Below, piece after piece: positions 55,241 through 64,000 of a stretch of DNA of 64,000 bases. A model generated the notes under the pieces. It did no database searches. It worked only from the letters and a program-made list of their open reading frames with translations, and had not been told where the DNA came from. The DNA is taken from contig JAGVSM010000189.1 in assembly GCA_022494885.1 (NCBI GenBank), forward strand, positions 62,001-126,000. Reading direction: 5' to 3'. The DNA comes from Micrasema longulum. Its lineage: Eukaryota > Arthropoda > Insecta > Trichoptera > Brachycentridae. Made by a program: the position numbers and the translations under genes. Numbering within the stretch: position 1 is the first letter of the stretch; each line of letters begins with the position of its first letter.

Positions 55241-55990
55241 CCAAGATCTGATACGAACGCCGAATGTTAAGGATCTGAGCGATAGATTTGTGAACACCCT
55301 GACATTTCATGAACACATAGAGACAATCAGTGCTAATGCATTGAAGATGTTAGGATTCGTTCTGCGTACTGCCGGGGTTTTCGAAAATACCCGCGCACTG
55401 AGAACTCTTTACAACTCCTCGGTGCGAAGTAGACTTGAGAGTGGCTCGATGATTCGGGGGCCACATGAACTGAAGTACTCTCTTATGATAGAGAAAATAC
55501 AAAAGAAGTTTCTGAGATATCTCTACGTAAGAGAGTGCGGGTATTATGCTCGGCTCTACCCGACCGAGTTTCTCCAGGGTATGCTCGGCTACAACAGTTT
55601 AGAGACTAGAAGGAATGTGTATTTGACTACACATTTGTATCGATTGTTGCGCGGTATGATCGATAATTCTGAGATGATGATGAGCATTGGTTCGTATGTT
55701 CCTGATAATTACCTAAGACAGCGTCAGCATAGATTGTTTTATATTCCGAAATACAGGACCAAACTGCCGACGGTTATGCCTGTTGGAAGGGCTACCGCTA
55801 TGCTGAACAACGTTGCTCTGGATTCTGGGTGTTGATCTGTTCCATGTATCCGATGGGGTTTTCCTAGGCAGGTTTCTCCTACTCTTTTGAGAGTCTCTTT
55901 ACATATATTTTTTATCTTACATAATATGTACGTATTAAATTTTAGTTTGTAATGTATGTATTATTTAAAATAAATTAATTGAATTGAATT
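55241..55990 (+). mobile_element. LINE fragment, family D, best-preserved copy
   Basis: An open frame of 200 codons (55233-55832) reads HEHIETISANALKMLGFVLR, YVRECGYYARLYPTEFLQGM and NYLRQRQHRLFYIPKYRTKL, the RT C-terminus. It ends in a 3' UTR and TTGAATTGAATTG near 55980-55990. The same family lies at 8510-9103. Confidence 0.85.
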
Positions 55991-56660
55991 GAAAAGCTCA
56001 ACTTAAATTACAAAACAAAACACTTATAATTTGGAGCTTCTAGCGTTAAAATCTGATGTGTTTCTGATTTTATTCTATTTTTGACAGACTGTAAAATGCT
56101 AACAATACTAACGGATTATTTTTCCACCTTCTTAATGGGTAAAAAAATGAAAGACCAGTTATTTTTATTTTTATTTTTATAATGTACAGAAAGTGATATA
56201 AATGTACCTAATTATAATCAATTGTGTGTAATCAAAGATAAGAATCTACAAAATGGCGACCTGTTGTTTTATCTGTATGTTTGATAGCTTTTTGTCCAAG
56301 GAAAGTAAATTGTTCCGTTTGTTATTCTTGCCATCACAATTCTGCGATCACAGTTTCTTTTTACTCTGAACTGAACTCTACTGATGGTGGTACTTACTGC
56401 TTTTATAGAAGTTTTTCATAATGTTTTCTCTACTTCTGAGTGGGGAATTAAGATCATCTTCTATTTTCCTAACTGTCAGCAATTTGCCATCAGTATTTTG
56501 GATGTTTCAATTATTTTGTTGTTTACGTACAGGTAATACATGATTTACCTTCTTCACTGTCCTTGAAACAATGATGATGATGATGAAAATTGTAGGTATG
56601 TAATGAAGAGTTGTTTTCAACATACGTACAATAGTTAACACCGATATTGATGAGAAAGTT
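55991..56660. other. intergenic, nothing recognised
   Basis: AT-rich with no frame or repeat that I can name. Confidence 0.3.
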
Positions 56661-56663
56661 ATT

Positions 56664-56812
56664 ACTGTATTTTGCGGAGGATAAGACGCCCTTCAAAATT
56701 TATCAATAAATTTTTAAAAAAATGTTTTGGACGATGAGATGCATCAGACCATAAGACACACTCCAATTTTTGGTTGAATTTTCAGATAAAAAAAGTGCAT
56801 CTAAAGGTTCAA
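56664..56812. mobile_element. decayed relative of the CCGTATTT MITE
   Basis: It contains CTGTATTTTGCGGAGGATAA at its left and AGACACACTCC and GTGCATCT words like 40652-40772, with an internal second half. The ends are no longer matched. Confidence 0.4.
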
Positions 56813-56869
56813 AAAATATGTTGACTTGCTTCTCTATCCTTTGGACCTACGTTCAAATTGTCTTAACCC

Positions 56870-57390
56870 TGTAGCTCAATCACTAATAACTATAACTTAA
56901 CACTTAAAAACATGCTAAGCATTTGAGCAATACAACGAACAATTATGAACATGCTTAAATTATCGCAGTCATAAGTCAACGCGTGTGTAATCTCTAAGTC
57001 AACGCTCATGTCGGTTTGTTTTTTGTTTTCCTTGTAAATAAATACAGTTCATTGGGGAAAAATCGGCGTTTACTATAAAAAATAATACAATATATCGCAT
57101 TTGCAAAATGGTAAGGAGTATCTAATACAAATAAGTGAAAATTAAATTACAATTACTATGGCGACTGCTTTTCTTGACATTTGGCTTGCCAACCGCCGGC
57201 TAAATGCAATAAATAACATGATAAATAATAAATAAATAAATAAAAATAGCAGTCTTGGAATATTTTCCATAGTTACACCGGCGAAATTCAAATACGTGAT
57301 TGAGCAGCGGGATTATACGTCGAGAAACGTAAATATTTTGACATTTAATATTAGATGTTCACGAATGTTCCATTGTGATCGCGAATACGA
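56870..57390. repeat. inverted copy of the repeat at 9070-9580
   Basis: See 9070-9580. This copy is not joined to LINE family D. Confidence 0.6.
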
Positions 57391-57891
57391 TAAACAACCA
57401 TGGTGAAAAACTGTTATCACGTCGCTTATTAGCACGTCATTAGTTATTTGTGATTGAGCTACTGAACATAGATTTAGTATAGCCTTAAAACGATCTTGTA
57501 TTTTTTTTGTGTTTTTGTTTTTAATTTTTTATATATTCATACGTCGGGAAATGGCAGTATAAAAAAGTTGTTATTTTTTTAATATATGTTTACAAAAAAA
57601 ACAAAAGAAAAACCCACAGTATAAATCAAACAATAACAATATTGCAAACTTACCTGTCACTGTAATTATAATATTGAAGTTTGTAAAGGAGTGGCATTTT
57701 TATGCAACTAAATGTGACAGTTTTATTTCTTCGGAATAGCCAAAACTATTCAAAAACGTCCAAATATGTACAGACAGTTATAAGTTATATCGAATGCATT
57801 TTTATATGAGAGATATATGAGGTATTTTATGTACCATGACAAATTTGTACCGTCAAGAAGTAAATCAATGTTTGTTTCGGATAATTGTATA

Positions 57892-58521
57892 TTTAATTTG
57901 GTAATGTAGGTATCCAAAATAAAACAAGTTTATTGAATTATAATTCAACTTTATTTTTTATAAAATACACAAAGGGTATAATGTGACGCGTTTCGTCTTG
58001 TTAGGACATTTTCAAACAAACTAACTAAAATATTTACAAAGTTTCCTTATATACTAAAAATAATTGCTATTTTATGTTTGTGGATTTCTATTTACATTGA
58101 CATTGACATTAAACATTAATGAAACCTGTGTAAAACACCAATGTATGATTTCAACAATAATTTTCAAAATAAACCTGTATAAATGAAATCAATATTTTTA
58201 TTATATATTACATTAATTTTAAAGTCATACCCTTACAAATGTTTTTAAATAATGGAAGGTTTTTCCCCAATATAACCAAAATATTCCTCTAATATGCTCA
58301 GTATACCCTAATTGAATTTTAATTACTCTACTCTCAAACATAAAATAGCAATTATTTTTAGTATATAAGGAAACTTTGTAAATATTTAAGTTAGTTTGTT
58401 TGAAAATGTCCTAACAAGACGAAACGCGTCACAGTATACCCTTTGTATATTTTATAAAAAATAAAGTAGAATTATAATCCAATAAACTTGTTTTATTTTG
58501 GATACGTTACCAAATTGAATA
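57892..58521. repeat. fold-back unit with a hammerhead-like remnant in each arm
   Basis: The arms 57892-58081 and 58335-58521 are reverse complements (AATAAAACAAGTTTATTGAA, CTTTGTAAATATTTTAGTTA). Each arm carries GACGAAACGCGTC (minus at about 57985-57997, plus at about 58418-58430) preceded by TCCTAACAA. ACGCGT is the self-complementary six-mer of Penelope-type stem III. The CTGATGA part is lost. Confidence 0.6.
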
Positions 58522-58910
58522 TGGAATTCTACCAATTGTCTGCATACACAATAAATAATTGTATATTGATTAATCAAGGAATTTGTAAATAAAAAAAGCA
58601 GGTTTGTAGATTCTTGTCTATAAATGTAGTCTTAATCATTTTGAAAGTTATTTATTAAAAAAAACTTATTTTAAAAACACTTAGAGCTAAATATTTACAT
58701 TATCTTATATTTGCATTTACAATAATTATACAATATTCTATTCTAAAGATAATTAATTTGGATGATTGTATAAATTCTAGCACGATTGTAGAAATTTCAA
58801 CCTTAAGTTTTTTTAATATTTGCTCTGATCAGGACAAAGACTTCGATCCAAAATAATAGGGAAAATATAACATTTCTTTTTTTACAATTTTAAATTAATA
58901 TATGAAATTT
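58522..58910. other. intergenic, nothing recognised
   Basis: AT-rich DNA without a recognisable gene or repeat. Confidence 0.3.
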
Positions 58911-59265
58911 GTTTACTACTAAAAAGTGGCATAAAAAATATTTTTAATTTATAACTTTGAAATCCCACGAAAACAGTCAATTCCATTGGCTACGCCCCTA
59001 ATACGTGTCACGATTCGTGTACATTTTGACCATTGTTTGTGACCATTTAAATTGAAATAGAACATCATCACGAATTTTGACGTCACAATCAAGGCCAATC
59101 ATGTTGCGTTTTTGTAGGGACATATTTTATAATAATTTATTTTTTAAAGTTATGAATGAAAACATTTCTCCACAATATCCATATTGATTTTGAAAATACA
59201 ATTAATTTTTCTTAATCCATTTTATATATTTTTATTGGTATTCATAATATGTGATATTTCCCTAT
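58911..59265. repeat. uninterrupted copy of the repeat at 21773-22061
   Basis: It continues past the point where the 21773 copy is broken by the 22062-23369 element and includes TATTGGTATTCATAATATGT, which in the other copy lies at 23375-23395. Confidence 0.7.
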
Positions 59266-59323
59266 TATAGAAAAAGCGGTTACTATAGAAAAAGCGGTTT
59301 CTATAGAAAAAGCGGTTTCAATA
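59266..59323. repeat. three tandem 18-bp units
   Basis: The unit ATAGAAAAAGCGGTTNCT occurs three times, starting near 59267. Confidence 0.85.
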
Positions 59324-59329
59324 AAAAAA

Positions 59330-60820
59330 ATCTTTCTTCTGAAGGAAATTTCAAGTAGGTACAATAAAAAATTTTTTGAATGAAAACAAAATGGTGAACT
59401 GTACCATAGACTATTTTTAAAAATATTCTAAAATAAATACGCTGAAAAAGTGACGATGTCATGTATTGTTATTTTTTGCTAAGATAATTTCAATTGTTTA
59501 ATATATTTGGGCATAAAATTAAGATTTCTTTGTTGGATTAAAAATTAATTATTCGAGTCAACAGGTGAACGACAGCTAAACTAGCACCATCTATTTTCCA
59601 AAGTTCAAAACACAATTCAATTTCAAGATGGCCGTCGAGTAGACTTGTGAAATGATGACACATCACTTTTCTAGCATATTTCTTTCTAATTTAACAATAA
59701 TTCATATTTTACACTTTTTATTTTTAGATATCAATATCACACAGTGCAATGCAATCGTAGGACTACATTTAATGGGCTAATTAAATATCTACTTATTAGT
59801 AAAACTTACCATAAAACATTGCATCCTTCTTCATTTTAACTTAGATTAAAAATTTAAAACAAAACCTGACATCACAACATCAAGGGATATTAGTTATTTT
59901 TGCTTGCATACATTTCAATATTAAATTAAAAGGTTCTAATGTAGATTTTAGCCTTTATTGCACTGTCTTAATGCATATGTAATCAATCCACGGCAACCAA
60001 ACATCTTAACCATTCCCTAACTAAGCATAAAAAATTACACATGATCCGAACGGGGGGACCAAACGACCCTAGCGCCACTTGTATATGGCGTCAGGAGAAT
60101 AAAACATTGGAAGTGTTTATGACCGTACAATAATTTATTCATGTTTTCGCATACACATATTTGACTTATTCGTGTATTTTATTCATTTTTGTTGGTTTGC
60201 CGAATGCTCATGTGCATAAAGTGAAATTGAGCCTTGTATTATTTACTTCTTTTTTTGTTTTAATATTAAAAAATAAAAAAAACAACTATTTCAAAATTTA
60301 AAAACAAAAACAGGAAAATGCTTCCTTCTATTAATTTCACGATTGCAAAAAATATACGGCAAATTGTTTTAATAATACTTGAGTTATCGAATTAAAATCG
60401 GTCTATGGGGGATTCGAGTCCCCCCCTCGGTTCGGCTAGGTTGAACAAATAATCAAAGTGCAAAATGTTATTCTCAAGAACAATCTATAAAGCTTTTTAA
60501 AGCCTTTGATGTGCCTGCGATACGCTTAATCTATGCTAAAATAATTCTGCTAGGCAAATTTGCTGATGAACACTGTCAAGGACATGATCTTTATATCAAC
60601 GGCAAGGCATAATATTTAAGACAACATTTGGTCAAAGGCGAAAAGCTTTCGGTAAATTGTTCAATATGCTTCCCAAAGAATTAAGTTGACTGATAGATTA
60701 AAAAAATTCATTAAAATCTGGCTATAGCATATTATCGTAGAAGAAATACATTTTTAGTTTTTGAGGCGATCACGATCAAAAGATATGGAAGTCATACTTT
60801 CACCATGATGGTGTATAGTT
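59330..60820. other. intergenic, nothing clearly recognised
   Basis: No coding region or named repeat. Near 60655 GGCGAAAAGCTTTCGG resembles the GAAA plus self-complementary six-mer of the hammerhead-like motifs, but no core partner is close by. Confidence 0.3.
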
Positions 60821-60890
60821 CAGTGGTAGGCAAACTGCGGCTCGCGAGCCACATGCGGCTCTTTAACCACTCGGGTGCGACTCAGCGCAA
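60821..60890 (+). repeat. hAT-like terminal sequence
   Basis: CAGTGGTAGGCAAACTGCGG then CTCGCGAGCCACATGCGGCTC, similar to 42227-42300 and to known hAT termini. Confidence 0.4.
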
Positions 60891-61560
60891 ATTACACTTT
60901 TTGTTCAAATTAGTCTCAAGGTTCTACAGAAGAACTTCTGGGACTATTACCTTTTGAATTATTGTGGATATTGCAAATTCTGTAATCGAATGCATGGAGA
61001 ACTTTCCCTTTTTTTTCCAGGACTTTTCTTAATTCTATGGTTGTATGCATTTTTATCCACGCTACTGCCATACCTAGTGAAGAAATCAATAATTAAAAAC
61101 CTGTGTTGTTATCATATCCAAGAAAAGTAAACTAGCACTAAATGCCTTTATTTTATTTTTATATTGGCCTGGGTTTTTGTGTACGTAGCCAAGTTTCCTT
61201 TTAAACTTCATCCACTCTTCAGTCACTCCAATAACTTAGTATATAATCAGTGTACAAGGTATTACTCCAAGAGTGCTTATGCTGACAAGACATCGCAATA
61301 ATATACTTAATATACTAAATAATAATTAAACATACAGACCTGTTTTTCAAGTTTCTCTACACGATTGGTTTATTTCAATGACAAAAACAGGTGGGGTGGG
61401 TGCTGTGATTATTGGACATGCTACAGTAATTAGATATTCTAAATCTGATGGTTAAAAATAAATTAATTTAATTTTAAGAAAAAAAACATGAAAACTGTCT
61501 ATTTTATGGTGGAGATAAACTCCTTATGTTCACTTATTTTTGACTGTTAGATTTAGTGTC
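60891..61560. other. intergenic, nothing recognised
   Basis: I see no gene or repeat family. Confidence 0.3.
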
Positions 61561-61574
61561 CATTTACAATATCA

Positions 61575-62085
61575 TGTCCAATTATTATAGCACCCACCGG
61601 GACGAGACAAAATACTACCTTTTCTGTTGATTTGCATAGTTCAAACTATGCTAAATACTCACCTATTCCACGGCTCCGCATGTTAGCAAACAAACATGGA
61701 GATTTAGATTTATTTAATTTATCTTTATATAAATTAAAATCACTACTTTATAATCGCTTTTTTTCTACATTTTTAAAATGTACCAAGTGTTATATGATGC
61801 GTCGCCTCTGTTACTTTTTATATTTAAACTCTTTATTTATTGTTGATTTGCTGCATACCTATGTTATAATTTTTTGTTTATTTTTTTTTGTTTTTCTTTA
61901 TTTTCTGCTGATTTTATGTATCTTTATTTTTTTTACTTGTGTACTTTGTGTATTTTGTTTCATTATAATGGTTTTTTATTATTATTTTATACTTTAAGGC
62001 GTAAGCTGTCAAATAAATATTGTAATGAATATGTTTCTTTTTTGGGTGAAGTATCACCAAGTATTATAGTAATAAAGAAAATTTA
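61575..62085 (+). mobile_element. LINE C-terminal fragment
   Basis: 61632 onward reads HSSNYAKYSPIPRLRMLANK then HGDLDLFNLSLYKLKSLLYN, the C-terminus of a reverse-transcriptase ORF, followed by a T-rich 3' UTR. Confidence 0.65.
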
Positions 62086-62104
62086 GTTCTACATTCAGAG
62101 TAAT

Positions 62105-62545
62105 AACACGTGCGCTGCCCCTTATAAAGCCACCCAAACGCACAAAAATTTAAGCACAATTTTGGTCAAACACGAAGTTAGCTACAGTTTGCAACAAAAC
62201 AATGGACCATACTTGGGTCAAGAACTGTCAAATTTATATTGATTTTCATTGTAATTACTTTTAAATATTTGTATTTATTTCCTTAAAAGGTATGCAACCG
62301 ATACTTCAATTCCCCATTGTCATTTTTTTACTATTATAATAAGGAAATTTCCACATAATTTATGAGCAAAGCTGAGCACAGCTACGAAAGCGTCTGTTGT
62401 CAAACCAAACAGTAATGGCCGCCAGCAGAGTGAAGTCATCGCTAATCAAAATTTTGCAACATTGTTCTATTCAAAAAAGCATAATGGCGTCTCTTTAAGC
62501 GGTAGCTTGTGCATTATTACTCCGACATTCTACAAATTCTTCATA
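62105..62545. repeat. Helitron-like fragment
   Basis: It shares CACGAAGTTAGCTACAGTTT with 17099-17120 and the ...TCTTTAAGCGG...GTGCATTATTACTC pattern with 17270-17300 and 360-400. Termini are not found. Confidence 0.4.
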
Positions 62546-62647
62546 TCTACGAATGGACAGGCAGTCATGTTATTTTGATCTGCTTATGATTTTCAGCTCT
62601 CCAGCAAACTTTGTGAAATAGGTCTGTGTGTTATAACTAAACTATCA

Positions 62648-62776
62648 TCACTGTATCTTCTTCCTTCTATTTGGCGCCAGAATTTTCAGCATGGTGACGA
62701 CGGGAGCTTCAAACGCCAGCGATATTATGAAAGAGAGAATGAAGGACGCCACCATCTGTCCTAAGAAGATGATTGC
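62648..62776 (-). CDS. last coding exon of a second NRF-6-like gene
   Basis: The minus strand has acceptor TTGTTTCCAG, then a 42-codon frame with stop: AIIFLGQMVASFILSFIISL then AFEAPVVTMLKILAPNRRKK. It aligns without gaps to exon 14 of the first gene (LVYFIGFTIISFALALIVSV, IFEAPAVSLLRLIHPVRW). The F-E-A-P-x-V motif is shared, and the frame starts in the same phase 0. The rest of this gene lies to the right; no upstream exon is visible within the remaining 1.2 kb, which is repeat. The two genes are tail to tail. Confidence 0.88.
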   Translation of the reverse strand, partial: AIIFLGQMVASFILSFIISLAFEAPVVTMLKILAPNRRKKIQ

Positions 62777-62872
62777 CTGGAAACAAAATTTCAAAAGTAA
62801 ATAAACACACATAAAAAGAAATCACATACGGAATAAATAAATCAAGTACTGAATAAATCAAATATATAATCT

Positions 62873-63082
62873 CTACAGTTTGTCACAAAACATCATGTAT
62901 CGAGATTCTTCTGACTGAATTATTTCACCTACATACATAGCCTCATCAACAAAGGTTTGAATGTTAAAGAATTCTAAGTTATGTAACAAATTGACCAATC
63001 TACACACTCTGGGCATAAAAACAAAAGTTGCTCTTGGAAGATTTAATATCTGTACCTCAGAGGCAGACGGATGCAAATCCAA
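62873..63082 (-). mobile_element. LINE C-terminal fragment
   Basis: The minus-strand frame reads LHPSASEVQILNLPRATFVF then PRVCRLVNLLHNLEFFNIQ, related to 16060-16190. A matching piece in the opposite half starts at about 63708, interrupted by the MITE at 63091. Confidence 0.7.
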
Positions 63083-63090
63083 ACATCAAA

Positions 63091-63517
63091 TGAACGTAGT
63101 TATACAGAAAGCAGCCAGCTATAGAAAAGTGAAACTGAGATAATAGCCATTTTGTGAAGAGAGTGAATTATAAAATCTACACAATAGTTTGAATGTTTTT
63201 GACTTTAACAAACGATAAACAATGAACACATAAGTTTTATTATATATTACAAACAAGAATCTTATTGTGTATTTGACCAGTTTAAAAGATTTTTAAAGTA
63301 CCTACCATACGATTTTTCTAGTTTTGTGGGTGTTTTCTTGCAAATTGAGAAATGCCGTTTTTGTGATCGACACCTTTTTCCGGAGGTGATTAATACAGTT
63401 TTTTATATGAAAGCGCTCTGGCTGTTTTTAGCAGAACATAGAATCGACCTTACTGCACCCAATAACACCAATATCGCATTTTTCTGAAATTGTGGACTGG
63501 CTGCTTTCTGCATAACT
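63091..63517. mobile_element. MITE with about 28-bp terminal inverted repeats
   Basis: Left end TGAACGTAGTTATACAGAAA GCAGCCAG and its near-exact complement at 63487-63517 bound 427 bp. It has no coding region. A truncated relative lies at 41487. Confidence 0.65.
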
Positions 63518-63699
63518 ACGTTCAAATGTTCAAAAGAAGCCTAAAGAATCTACTTTCTCTAAGTAATTTATAATAATTTATGGCATTTATTTGTATTCCC
63601 ATTACACATTAGTTTTTTCATTATAAGGCTTAAATTTATTTTTCTTCGAAATCAATGGACATGATCATAAACTGGATACGAAAATCGAAATGTCGTTTC

Positions 63700-63900
63700 A
63701 CCAAATTTTGGATTTGCATCCGTCTGCCACTGAAGTACAGATATATTTATTAAGAAGTTAACATCTGCTATTGCTATTGCTATTGCAGATGTTGTTGCTA
63801 TTGCAGATGTTGACTTCTGGTGACACGGTTGGGAACATGAAAAGAAATTGATTGCAACAGAGATGGGACATCACTTATAGTATGAAGTATTTTGAAAATG
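63700..63900 (-). mobile_element. LINE C-terminal fragment with short internal repeats
   Basis: The minus strand of about 63900-63815 resembles VMSHLCCNQFLFMFPTVSPE, matching the 15990-16048 family. A TTGCTATTGCAGATG repeat occupies 63768-63810. Confidence 0.6.
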
Positions 63901-63937
63901 CATATAAGGTCCTACAGGTTAGTGCTAGAGCCCTTAC

Positions 63938-63999
63938 AGGGCACTTCACAGGTCGCAGTGACGTCGGGAGCTTGCATAGCACTGACCCCCACCACTAAG
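63938..63999 (-). repeat. inverted copy of the repeat at 29697-29757
   Basis: It shares GTCGCAGTGACGTC-type sequence and GCACTGACCCC with the reverse complement of 29697-29757. It is cut by the window edge. Confidence 0.55.
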
Positions 64000-64000
64000 A

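Noticed and set aside
60640..60665. Hammerhead-like GAAAAGCTTTC
   Set aside because: The self-complementary six-mer is present, but there is no CTGANGA and stem II directly upstream; the CTGATGA at about 60560 is too far away.

Overview
The window is a stretch of AT-rich eukaryotic nuclear DNA, almost certainly from an insect. It has long introns with GT/AG borders, many non-LTR retrotransposons, tRNA-derived SINEs and MITEs, and one 100-base run of N at 12373-12472 (an assembly gap). Lepidoptera or a relative is a guess from the general look of the repeats; nothing here proves the order. There are no operons, CRISPR arrays or rRNA genes.

Host genes. (1) 521-1141, minus strand: an intronless 206-aa single OB-fold protein, most like the N-terminal domain of the telomere CST subunit STN1 (RPA2-like is the alternative). 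(2) 6666-54961, plus strand: a complete 14-exon gene for a 903-aa protein of the NRF-6 (nose resistant to fluoxetine)/acyltransferase-3 family. Every intron has GT/AG borders and every phase closes. It has a signal peptide, a four-cysteine NRF domain (exons 1-5), an unusually long Lys/Ser-rich linker (exon 6) and a multi-pass membrane acyltransferase domain (exons 6-14). Only 2.7 kb of its 48 kb is coding. (3) 62648-62776, minus strand: the last coding exon of a second NRF-6-like gene, tail to tail with the first and 7.7 kb away. The rest of that gene lies beyond the right edge.

Mobile DNA fills most of the rest. The best preserved element is an antisense CR1/Jockey-group LINE at 43675-48790 in intron 10. 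Its ORF1 is intact (PHD finger, coiled coil, L1-ORF1-like C-terminus). Its ORF2 (endonuclease and reverse transcriptase) is open apart from an apparent one-base shift near its start. A second, multiply frameshifted LINE lies at 31140-33880, and at least fifteen reverse-transcriptase C-terminal fragments are scattered about. Six copies of a fold-back MITE (about 350-385 bp, CAGGGTG ends, TA on both sides) occur, with five copies of a tRNA-headed SINE, a second SINE family whose copies end in an ATG-repeat tail, Helitron-like ends, two other TA-flanked DNA elements and several large inverted repeats.

The most interesting non-genic signal is a set of hammerhead-ribozyme-like motifs at 9831, 11870, 25280 and 50797. 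Each has the CUGANGA...GAAA core, a pairable stem II, and either a hairpin stem III or a six-base self-complementary stem III like those of Penelope-like retroelements. Decayed copies lie at 1835 and in a fold-back unit at 57892-58521. Two of them sit within 100 bp of NRF-6 exon borders.
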